A stretch of 8,443 nucleotides of DNA from Verrucomicrobiota bacterium (GTDB taxonomy: Bacteria; Verrucomicrobiota; Kiritimatiellia; JAAZAB01): contig JAHIMN010000185.1 in assembly GCA_018896395.1 (NCBI GenBank), forward strand, positions 1 through 8,443, written 5' to 3'. Position numbers and translations under genes: made by a program. Under the pieces are notes generated by a model. It had not been told where the DNA came from, made no database searches, and worked only from the letters and a program-made list of their open reading frames with translations. Shown here one piece after another: positions 1-5,369 of this stretch. The stretch's first letter is position 1. Each line of letters opens with the position of its first letter.

Positions 1-96
1 GATAAGGTCCGATTCGTGCGCACCTTTGTGCCCAATTTCCTTGACTGAGGCCGCTTCAACTCGCTTCAATAGCTCAAAACCGAGTTTTGTGAATCC
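1..96 (-). other. Short open minus-strand frame at the left edge, possible gene fragment
   Basis: On the minus strand one frame is open from an in-frame TAG (complement of 97-99) through the left edge, 32 codons. The translation ends with residues reading about KEIGHKGAHESDLI, which looks protein-like in composition. The only in-frame start-like codon is a TTG (complement of 67-69), with no clear ribosome binding site. It could be the N-terminus of a leftward gene or a decayed remnant. I recognise no family. The sequence to the left of the window is needed to decide. Confidence 0.2.
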
Positions 97-123
97 CTAT
101 ATAAGTCAACAATATTTACTACA

Positions 124-154
124 TGAATATTGCACCGAATCAGTGCAATATTCA
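124..154. repeat. Perfect 12-bp inverted repeat (possible operator or hairpin)
   Basis: TGAATATTGCAC at 124-135 is matched exactly by its reverse complement at 143-154, with a 7-nt spacer. A further CAATATT lies just upstream near 109. The surrounding 100-160 stretch is AT-rich compared with the genes. No T-run follows, so it is not a typical intrinsic terminator on the + strand. It could be a dimeric regulator site for whatever lies to the left, or a cruciform or hairpin. The rest of 1-301 holds nothing else I can name. Confidence 0.6.
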
Positions 155-301
155 GGTAATTACAAGGGGGGCGGGGCGACTGGTCGTCCTATTTGCCGGC
201 GCATTCTCGCTGGACGACGTATTGCCATTCCGATAGATTTGACATTCGATCGAAAATATGTTGTTTTAACCTGAATCAATTGCAAAACTCACGTTTTACC
301 G

Positions 302-407
302 GAATACAGGATTCAGGAGACGGAATTCAGAATAAATGCAAATCCTTGACAACAATCACATTGTCGAGTGTAAATTTTCTGAATCCTGACTTCTGACTTC
401 TGTATTC
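302..407. repeat. Imperfect inverted-repeat element, 31-bp arms
   Basis: The arm at 302-332 matches the reverse complement of 377-407 at 25 of 31 positions, ending in the shared blocks GAATACAG and ATTCAGAA. The arms themselves are built of degenerate direct repeats of a GAATCCTGACTTC-like unit. The 44-bp centre contains the candidate purD promoter. This looks like a dispersed intergenic palindromic repeat rather than a gene. No transposase is present. Whether it is repeated elsewhere in the genome cannot be seen here. Confidence 0.6.
346..374 (+). promoter_or_regulatory. Candidate sigma70-type promoter for purD
   Basis: A perfect -35 box TTGACA (346-351) is followed after 17 nt by TGTAAA (369-374), which matches four of six bases of the -10 consensus. 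The spacer carries a small palindrome, ACAAT-CAC-ATTGT (352-364), which could be an operator. The promoter would give a leader of roughly 100 nt before purD containing two hairpins. Evidence is sequence match only. Confidence 0.45.
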
Positions 408-408
408 T

Positions 409-434
409 GCTTGCAAAAGCGGACTTTTGCAAGC
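409..434 (+). promoter_or_regulatory. Perfect 11-bp leader hairpin upstream of purD
   Basis: GCTTGCAAAAG (409-419) pairs exactly with CTTTTGCAAGC (424-434) around a CGGA tetraloop. It begins where the preceding inverted-repeat element ends and lies 47 nt before the chosen purD start. No U-tract follows, so it does not look like a terminator. It may be a repeat-derived stem or a mRNA 5' structure affecting stability. Confidence 0.55.
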
Positions 435-447
435 GACTCATGTGTTT

Positions 448-475
448 GGCGGCGGCCATGCGCCGCCTTAGGAGA
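448..475 (+). promoter_or_regulatory. GC-rich hairpin and Shine-Dalgarno of purD
   Basis: GGCGGCG (448-454) pairs with CGCCGCC (461-467) around a 6-nt loop that holds an ATG. Directly after it comes AGGAGA (470-475), 6 nt before the ATG at 482. The strong ribosome binding site decides the start at 482 over the upstream in-frame ATG at 440, which has no such site. The hairpin sits immediately upstream of the site and could keep it exposed. Confidence 0.6.
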
Positions 476-481
476 ACGGCC

Positions 482-1762
482 ATGAAAATTCTACTTGTTG
501 GCGGCGGCGGGCGCGAGCACGCCCTGGCTTGGAAACTGGCTCAGGACCGGCGGCGCCCGGAATTATTCTGCGCGCCCGGCAATGCCGGCACGGCGGAACT
601 CGGTGTCAATGTGCCTATCCCGGCCGAAGACATAGACGGCGTGGTGGCCTGGGCCCGCCGGGAGAAGCCGGACCTGACGGTAATCGGCCCCGAGGCGCCG
701 CTGTGCGCGGGACTCGCCGATCGCCTGCACGCCGAGGGGTTCCGAGCCTTCGGCCCCTGCCGTGCCGCGGCCCAACTGGAAGGCAGTAAAGTGTTTGCCA
801 AATCCGTCCTGCAGGCCGCCGGCGTGCCGACGGCACAATCCGAAACATTTACTAACGCGGAAAAAGCCCTGGCTTATGTGCGCGCGGCAAAATCGCCGCT
901 GGTGGTCAAGGCTGATGGGCTGGCCTCCGGCAAGGGCGTACTCATCTGTGCCAATACCCGCGAGGCCGAAGACGCCGTCGCCACCGCCATGATTCACCAG
1001 TCGTTCGGGAAGGCCGGCCGGCAGATTCTCGTGGAGGAATTTCTGGAAGGCGAGGAAGTCTCGATCCTGGCCCTCGTGGATGGTCGGCAGGCAGTCCTGC
1101 TCCCGTCCGCGCAGGACCATAAACGGGCCCTGGATGGCGACTTGGGTCTAAACACGGGCGGCATGGGGGCCTATTCCCCCGCCCCGATGGAAACGGCGGC
1201 CTTCCGCAAAATGGTTCTGGACACGATTTTCAACCCGACGCTGAAGGAACTGCGGCGGCGGGACATTACCTACCAGGGCGTGTTGTATGCGGGCCTTATG
1301 ATGACGGCCGCGGGGCCCAAGGTCTTGGAATTCAACTGCCGGTTTGGCGACCCGGAAACCCAGGTCATCCTGCCGCGGCTCAAAGGAGACTTGATTCCGG
1401 CCATGGAAGCCTGTATAACTGGAAATTTATTACCGGAACATGCGGCCTGCCGGCCGGAGGCGTGCGTGTGCGTGGTCATGACGGCCGGCGGATATCCCGG
1501 TGCCTATCGCAAGGGCGACGCCATTGCCGGCCTGAAGGAAGCCGCCGCCCTGAGCGAGACCATGGTGTTTCATGCGGGAACAAAGCTGGCGGGCAAGCAG
1601 ATTGTGACGGCCGGCGGCCGGGTACTGGGAGTTACGGCGCTGGGCCGGACACTCTGCGAGACGGCCGGAAAAGCTTACCAGGCCGTGGCCAGGATCACGT
1701 TCCAAGACGCCCATTACCGCCGCGATATCGCCGCCAAGGGAATAAAACGCAACCGCGGATGA
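482..1762 (+). CDS. purD: Phosphoribosylamine--glycine ligase (GAR synthetase)
   Basis: PurD joins 5-phosphoribosylamine to glycine with ATP hydrolysis, the second step of de novo purine synthesis, in the cytosol. The 426-residue product has the usual family length. Seen: the N-terminal nucleotide-fold motif GGREHALAW (8-16), IGPEAPL (68-74), AAQLEGSK (96-103), the ATP-grasp glycine-rich loop ADGLASGKGV (144-153), QDHKR (211-215), NTGGMGAYSPAP (224-235), the metal/ATP motif EFNCRFGDPETQ (283-294), and the C-terminal VVMTAGGYPG (331-340). All are as in functional PurD. The start at 482 is chosen for the AGGAGA site and because the product then begins exactly at the family N-terminus, MKILLVGGGG. 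The ATG at 440 would add 14 residues without homology. purE follows after a 211-bp gap filled by an inverted-repeat element. No frameshift or missing catalytic motif was seen. Confidence 0.97.
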   Translation: MKILLVGGGGREHALAWKLAQDRRRPELFCAPGNAGTAELGVNVPIPAEDIDGVVAWARREKPDLTVIGPEAPLCAGLADRLHAEGFRAFGPCRAAAQLEGSKVFAKSVLQAAGVPTAQSETFTNAEKALAYVRAAKSPLVVKADGLASGKGVLICANTREAEDAVATAMIHQSFGKAGRQILVEEFLEGEEVSILALVDGRQAVLLPSAQDHKRALDGDLGLNTGGMGAYSPAPMETAAFRKMVLDTIFNPTLKELRRRDITYQGVLYAGLMMTAAGPKVLEFNCRFGDPETQVILPRLKGDLIPAMEACITGNLLPEHAACRPEACVCVVMTAGGYPGAYRKGDAIAGLKEAAALSETMVFHAGTKLAGKQIVTAGGRVLGVTALGRTLCETAGKAYQAVARITFQDAHYRRDIAAKGIKRNRG

Positions 1763-1783
1763 AGAAAAAATTTGTAACTACTC

Positions 1784-1952
1784 ACCACGGATTACACGGA
1801 TGGTACGGATAACAGGAAGAGATGTAGATAATTAAACAGTCTGACCCTTCTTTGCCAATGCTACTCTGCGAAGTAGCCTTCGCTACGAAGCACGAGGGCT
1901 ACGCAGGGCAAGTAGTTGGAATGATATCAGTGTCATCCGTGTAATCCGTGGT
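1784..1952. repeat. 169-bp inverted-repeat element between purD and purE
   Basis: ACCACGGATTACACGGATG (1784-1802) is exactly matched, inverted, by 1934-1952. The similarity continues inward imperfectly to arms of about 31 bp. Inside is a second nested palindrome: GTAGC-CTTCG (1873-1882) pairs with CGAAG (1886-1890) and GCTAC (1898-1902), and CTACT/AGTAG blocks lie around 1861-1876. The structure resembles non-autonomous palindromic or MITE-like intergenic repeats. There is no coding capacity and no clear target-site duplication. It occupies nearly all of the spacer between two purine genes, ending 21 nt before the purE start. Confidence 0.75.
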
Positions 1953-1973
1953 AAAAAATCGTCCTGCTCGATT

Positions 1974-2501
1974 ATGAAACCCCAAAAATCCAAACCTCAA
2001 GTCGGCGTGGTCATGGGCAGTGATTCGGACTGGCCCCTGATGGAAGCCACGGTCAAAACCCTGACCCGGTTCGGCGTGCGATCCGAGACGCGGGTAATTT
2101 CCGCCCACCGCACTCCGGAACTGGCGAGGGCCTATGCGACGGGCGCATCCCGGCGCGGCCTCCAGGTTATCATCGCTGCGGCGGGCGGCGCGGCGCACCT
2201 GGCAGGAGTGCTGGCCTCACACACCATCTTGCCGGTAATCGGCGTGCCCGTTAAGAGCGGCGCGCTCGACGGGCTGGATGCCTTGCTTTCGACCGTGCAG
2301 ATGCCATCCGGTATTCCCGTGGCCACCGTGGCGTTAGGTTCCGCCGGCGCGGTTAACGCTGCCATCCTGGCCATCCAGATCCTGGCCCTGCGGCGCCCGG
2401 AACTGGCGGTAAAACTGCAACAGCACAAACGGGATTTGAAAGCAAAAGTAAAAAAAGGCAATGCCCAGGTTCAATTTTATGCGGGGAAAATCCATGACTA
2501 A
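1974..2501 (+). CDS. purE: N5-carboxyaminoimidazole ribonucleotide mutase, class I
   Basis: PurE class I converts N5-CAIR, made by PurK, to CAIR in de novo purine synthesis, forming a cytosolic octamer. The 175-residue protein shows the substrate loop MGSDSDW (14-20), the catalytic-histidine motif SAHRTPE (43-49, His45), AAAGGAAHLAG (68-78), GVPVKSGALDGLD (90-102) and VQMPSGIPVAT (108-118). The last two fit class I rather than the class II CO2-using form. One position differs: the usual AAHLPG is AAHLAG (Ala77 for Pro). A basic C-terminal tail (about 142-175) extends slightly beyond the core. purK is not in this window. No good Shine-Dalgarno precedes the ATG. The start is supported by the N-terminal motif position. 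The last 8 nt overlap the next gene, suggesting translational coupling. Confidence 0.95.
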   Translation: MKPQKSKPQVGVVMGSDSDWPLMEATVKTLTRFGVRSETRVISAHRTPELARAYATGASRRGLQVIIAAAGGAAHLAGVLASHTILPVIGVPVKSGALDGLDALLSTVQMPSGIPVATVALGSAGAVNAAILAIQILALRRPELAVKLQQHKRDLKAKVKKGNAQVQFYAGKIHD

Positions 2502-3777
2502 ATCCATGCTCGCCGCCACGCTCCTGATAATGTTCATATTAGGGATCCACGCGGAACAGAAATCCGCCACGGCGGACAAGTCCGGTTCGACGGCGCGGTC
2601 GGCCTCCGTGCGCGAGATGATGAGCGGCGTCTCCGAAATCGGCGCCATCCTGGAAGACCGGCACGTGGTTTATGAAGCTGAGACCCTGAAAAGCAACGTT
2701 TTGGATGCGGTCATCGAAGCCATCGATCCGGAAGGCGGCGCCATCCTCACCAAGGACCAGGCCGCGCGGCGGCAGGACGAGGAAAAAGGGCTTTTTTTTG
2801 GGATCGGATGCAAACTCCGGATCAAGGATAAATGGCCCCAGATCATGGAGGTTGCCAGCAATAGTGCCGCGGCGACGGCTGGCTTGTGTGCAACCAATCT
2901 GATTGTCAAAATCGGCGACCACAGCACGGAAGGCATGCCAATGGACGCGGCCGTCCAGCTTCTGCGCGGCGGCAAGGGCGAGGCACTGGAGCTTACGATC
3001 CGCGCCGACGAAAAAACCGCGGAAACTCGCGTAGTCAAACTGACGCGTTCGGCCATCCAGACACCCGTCACGGGCACGACGGAAACCTGGCCCCAGGGAA
3101 TCGGCTACCTGAAGGTAAATGGCCTATACACGAATTCGGGCGCCGTCATTGTAGAACAACTCAATACCTGGCGGGGCACCAATTGCTTTGGTGCAATCCT
3201 GGATATTCGCGGCGCCGACGGGATGGATCTGGAGTCGGTCGTCGAAATCGGCAGTCTGTTTGCGCACGCCGGCGACACGCTGTTCATCCTGCGGGACGGC
3301 CACAACACCGCCGTGGCCGCCTACCAGGCCAAGGCCGGCCAACCGATGGATAAGCCGGTCATGGTGTTGATTGACCAGGACACCTCCGGCGCCGCCGAAG
3401 CCCTGGCGGGACTGCTGAGCGTCTGCAAGGGTGCCATGCTGATCGGCACGCCGACACGCGGTGACGACCGGGTACGCAATATTATTCCGCTTGCCAACGA
3501 CCGTGTACTTTACATCGCCACGCAAAGGATCGAGCTGAGCAAGGGCCTGGCCTACTACCAGAAAGGCGTCCTTCCACATGTGCGCGTGGCACAAACAAAT
3601 GAGCCGGCCATCCGGGAGAGCGAGTTCGCGGATGAAGAGCCCGACATTTTTTCGGGTATTTCTGAGCAGGAACGCCAGGACCGGGCCCTCATTAAGCGCG
3701 TTGACGGCGACGTGATCCTGCGGCGGGCCGTTGACATTCTGCTCGGCCTTAAGGCACTGGACTTCAAGGTGCGTTGA
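2494..3777 (+). CDS. Secreted PDZ/S41 (C-terminal processing peptidase)-like protein, probable pseudoprotease
   Basis: The 427-residue product begins with a likely signal peptide (basic n-region, hydrophobic 6-18, possible cleavage after Ala20), so it is probably periplasmic. A CtpA/Prc-like N-terminal helical region ends in AVIEAIDPEGG (72-82). A PDZ-like domain covers about 100-185 (GIGCKLRI, RGGKGEALELTIR), and an S41 fold covers about 200-350 (GIGYLKVNG, GAILDIRG, DKPVMVLID). In an ungapped alignment to my recollection of the Prc SASASE...TFGK region, the nucleophile Ser falls on Gly299 (TSGAAE, 297-302) and the general-base Lys on Asp324 (TRGD). Both dyad residues are absent, so proteolysis by the usual mechanism is unlikely. 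Ser298 is one place off. The start at 2494 is chosen for GCGGGGA 7 nt upstream and the signal peptide; ATGs at 2461 and 2479 would lengthen the N-terminus. It overlaps purE by 8 nt but has no evident purine role. Confidence 0.8.
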   Translation: MTKSMLAATLLIMFILGIHAEQKSATADKSGSTARSASVREMMSGVSEIGAILEDRHVVYEAETLKSNVLDAVIEAIDPEGGAILTKDQAARRQDEEKGLFFGIGCKLRIKDKWPQIMEVASNSAAATAGLCATNLIVKIGDHSTEGMPMDAAVQLLRGGKGEALELTIRADEKTAETRVVKLTRSAIQTPVTGTTETWPQGIGYLKVNGLYTNSGAVIVEQLNTWRGTNCFGAILDIRGADGMDLESVVEIGSLFAHAGDTLFILRDGHNTAVAAYQAKAGQPMDKPVMVLIDQDTSGAAEALAGLLSVCKGAMLIGTPTRGDDRVRNIIPLANDRVLYIATQRIELSKGLAYYQKGVLPHVRVAQTNEPAIRESEFADEEPDIFSGISEQERQDRALIKRVDGDVILRRAVDILLGLKALDFKVR

Positions 3778-3782
3778 TATCC

Positions 3783-4071
3783 CCTTAATTTTGCACGAAC
3801 ATCAGCGTTTCGGTGATTATTTTTTAATAGTAACGGCGTGCAAACTATTTTTCGCATCACTTTTCCTTTTAAACCAACGGGGTATGAAGGTATCCTGCAA
3901 AAACACTGACGTTCGCCGGCCTACGCCGATGGGCTTCGGCAGGCAGGCCGGAAAAGACGGTCGCGTAATTTTGGCGCATCTGCTTTGTTGCGCGGAGTTT
4001 GCAGTATGCTTATACAGCGGCACCCCGCGCGCCGTGCATCTGCGCCAAACTGACGCGATGCAAAATTAAGG
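3783..4071. mobile_element. 289-bp MITE-like element with 13-bp terminal inverted repeats
   Basis: CCTTAATTTTGCA (3783-3795) is exactly repeated in inverted form at 4059-4071, bounding the non-coding gap before tsaC. Inside are a strong stem-loop in which CCGGCCT (3916-3922) pairs with AGGCCGG (3945-3951) and GCCGA (3925-3929) with TCGGC (3936-3940), and a second inverted pair, TTTGGCGCA (3970-3978) with TGCGCCAAA (4041-4049). No convincing reading frame and no clear target-site duplication are seen. The right terminus, AAGG at 4068-4071, is well placed to act as the tsaC ribosome binding site. MITE identity is inferred from size and ends only. Confidence 0.5.
3988..4016 (+). promoter_or_regulatory. 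Weak candidate promoter for tsaC
   Basis: TTGCGC (3988-3993) and TATACA (4011-4016) are separated by 17 nt. Each matches the consensus only in part (three and four of six). It lies inside the inverted-repeat element upstream of tsaC, so if real the element supplies the promoter. Given the match quality this is tentative. Confidence 0.22.
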
Positions 4072-4078
4072 TAAAGAG

Positions 4079-4768
4079 TTGAAATCTCCCCGTATAATCC
4101 CATGGCCGGTCTCCAACCGTCCCGATGCGCGCATGGTGGACGAGGTGGTTTCCACGTTACGCCGGGGCGCCCTGGTTATTCTGCCCACCGACACCGTGTA
4201 TGGCGTGGCCGCCGACCCGGGTATGCCCGGTGCACCGCGCGCGCCCGGTACGCCGGGTACGCCCGGTACGCCGGGTACGCCTGGCGCCGAGGAGCGGCTC
4301 TTCCGGGTCAAGCGCCGGCCGGATAACAAACCAATTGCCCTGCTGGCCGCCGATGGCCGCCAGGTGGAGGTGGCCAAAGCTGAACTGGGCGTTATCGGCC
4401 GCGCGCTGGCCGACCGTTACTGGCCCGGTGCGTTGACCATGGTGCTCAAGACCGGCGATATCTGGGAAGGCTTTCGCGTTCCTAATCATCCAGTCACACT
4501 GGCTATTCTAAAGGCGATGGGAAGCGTGTTACGCGTAACCAGCGCCAACCTGAGCGGCGAAGCGCCGGCACTGACGGCCGCTGCGGCTGTCGCGGCACTG
4601 GGATCAGCAATCGAATTGGTGGTGGATGCGGGTCCCGCGCCGGGCGGCGTACCGAGCACGGTGGTCAAAATCGGGCTCGGCCGGTGTGACGTCCTGCGCG
4701 AAGGCGCTATTCCGGGCACGGCGATTGCCGAGATTGTGGCGTCTCTGCGCGAGAATAATCCATCTTGA
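4079..4768 (+). CDS. tsaC: L-threonylcarbamoyladenylate synthase (TsaC/YrdC/Sua5 family) with collagen-like insertion
   Basis: TsaC makes threonylcarbamoyl-AMP from threonine, bicarbonate and ATP for the t6A37 modification of ANN-decoding tRNAs. Seen in the 229-residue product: PTDTVYGVAAD (36-46), KRRPDNKP (78-85), YWPGALTMVL (114-123), VTSANLSGE (153-161), PSTVV (192-196) and REGAI (207-211), all typical YrdC-core motifs. There is no Sua5 C-terminal domain. Between YGVAAD and the EERLF helix lies a Pro-Gly-rich run at residues 47-70, encoded by a 9-nt tandem repeat. This spacing is about 18 residues longer than in the family members I recall. The start is inferred as TTG at 4079, because AAGG at 4068-4071 is well spaced and residues 5-18 resemble family N-termini. 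The first ATG (4133) would remove 18 residues but keep the core. It probably heads the run tsaC, phosphatase, rpiB-glyA. Confidence 0.92.
   Translation: MKSPRIIPWPVSNRPDARMVDEVVSTLRRGALVILPTDTVYGVAADPGMPGAPRAPGTPGTPGTPGTPGAEERLFRVKRRPDNKPIALLAADGRQVEVAKAELGVIGRALADRYWPGALTMVLKTGDIWEGFRVPNHPVTLAILKAMGSVLRVTSANLSGEAPALTAAAAVAALGSAIELVVDAGPAPGGVPSTVVKIGLGRCDVLREGAIPGTAIAEIVASLRENNPS
4217..4288 (+). repeat. 8 x 9-nt tandem repeat encoding Pro-Gly-Xaa inside tsaC
   Basis: Eight consecutive 9-nt units, in frame with tsaC, encode PGM PGA PRA PGT PGT PGT PGT PGA. Units 4 to 7 alternate exactly between CCCGGTACG and CCGGGTACG, so there is also an 18-nt higher-order period. The peptide is a short collagen-like Gly-X-Y run. 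All changes are multiples of 9 nt, so unit gain or loss keeps the frame. The array is also partly self-complementary (CCCGGTAC / GTACCGGG-like), which favours slippage. It sits in a surface-loop position next to the ATP/threonine site of TsaC. Confidence 0.9.
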
Positions 4769-4794
4769 GTCGCCCCAAAGCGACCTAATTTAAT
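4765..4794 (+). promoter_or_regulatory. Candidate promoter for the phosphatase/rpiB-glyA pair
   Basis: TTGAGT (4765-4770, overlapping the tsaC stop) and TTTAAT (4789-4794, five of six) are 18 nt apart. Between them is a small stem, GTCGC (4769-4773) with GCGAC (4780-4784), which could instead be a weak terminator or operator remnant. No T-run of terminator quality follows. Confidence 0.28.
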
Positions 4795-4801
4795 GCATCA
4801 A

Positions 4802-4828
4802 AATCCTGTTAATCCTGTAAATCCTGTC
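4802..4828. repeat. Three 9-bp tandem repeats (AATCCTGTN)
   Basis: AATCCTGTT, AATCCTGTA and AATCCTGTC follow directly on one another in the 103-bp gap between tsaC and the phosphatase gene. I recall similar AATCCTGT-type units as dispersed intergenic repeats in various bacteria, so this may be one copy of a genome-wide family. No coding role. No other feature was seen in this gap apart from the candidate promoter. Confidence 0.7.
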
Positions 4829-4871
4829 AGAAAACGACCTGAGCATTTACCAAAAAACGAGCCTCACCACC

Positions 4872-5369
4872 ATGCACCGTCATAAACTCAATATCCTGTT
4901 CATCTGCACCGGCAATGTGTGCCGGAGCCCCATGGCGGAATATCTCCTGCGGCGCCGCCTGGGAAAGCAGGCCGACTGGCAAGTCGGCTCGGCGGGCCTC
5001 TTCACCGGCAACGGAATGGCGGCCAGCCAACCGGCCATCGAGGTCCTGCGGGAACAAGCCATTGATTTAACGCCGCACCGCAGTCGGGTTGTAACCAAAG
5101 ATATCATTGACACCGCGATCCTGGTTGTGGTAATGACGGCAACACATGCGGTGGAACTTAAGCGCCGGTTTCCGGAAGCTCAGGACCGGATTTACCTGCT
5201 GAAATCCTTTGATCCCGGGTGTGGCGGCGGCGACATCCCGGACCCGCTTGGCGGAACCATCACCCAGTACCGGACAATCCGCGACGAGATCGAGGCGGCC
5301 CTGCCGGACTTGATCTTATACCTGAAGTCTTATGCCGGCGAGCAGGATGAAGACAGGATACGACCATGA
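4872..5369 (+). CDS. ywlE: Low-molecular-weight protein phosphatase, YwlE-like
   Basis: Cytosolic phosphatase of the LMW-PTP fold, which removes phosphate through a Cys-phosphate intermediate. Seen in 165 residues: the P-loop CTGNVCRSPMAE (12-23, nucleophile Cys12, Arg18), SAGL (40-43), HRSR (69-72), VMTATH (87-92), and the general-acid loop IPDPLGG (122-128, Asp124). The DPxGG form and the gene order suit the YwlE protein-arginine phosphatase branch more than classical DPY-type PTPs. In YwlE a Thr at the fifth P-loop position (CTGNT) is tied to phosphoarginine selectivity. Here it is Val16, so the substrate cannot be assigned. No mcsB kinase is visible. The start ATG at 4872 has only a weak upstream GAG. 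The gene ends in ATGA, overlapping rpiB-glyA by 4 nt, so the two are probably co-translated. Confidence 0.9.
   Translation: MHRHKLNILFICTGNVCRSPMAEYLLRRRLGKQADWQVGSAGLFTGNGMAASQPAIEVLREQAIDLTPHRSRVVTKDIIDTAILVVVMTATHAVELKRRFPEAQDRIYLLKSFDPGCGGGDIPDPLGGTITQYRTIRDEIEAALPDLILYLKSYAGEQDEDRIRP

Noticed and set aside
26..274. 82-codon + strand ORF in the leader region
   Set aside because: No ribosome binding site, protein-like motif or homology recognised; it reads through the 12-bp inverted repeat.
440..481. Upstream ATG (440) as the purD start
   Set aside because: No ribosome binding site, and it would translate the leader hairpin; ATG 482 has AGGAGA at proper spacing and gives the family N-terminus.
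3731..4069. 112-codon + strand ORF across the end of the S41-like gene and the inverted-repeat element
   Set aside because: It overlaps a supported gene in another frame, and half of it translates repeat and stem-loop sequence; no family features.
4217..4288. Array in tsaC as a CRISPR-like or intergenic repeat
   Set aside because: Units are contiguous, without spacers, in frame and inside a conserved coding region.
4769..4784. GTCGC/GCGAC stem after tsaC as an intrinsic terminator
   Set aside because: Only 5 bp and no following T-run; kept only as a remark under the candidate promoter.
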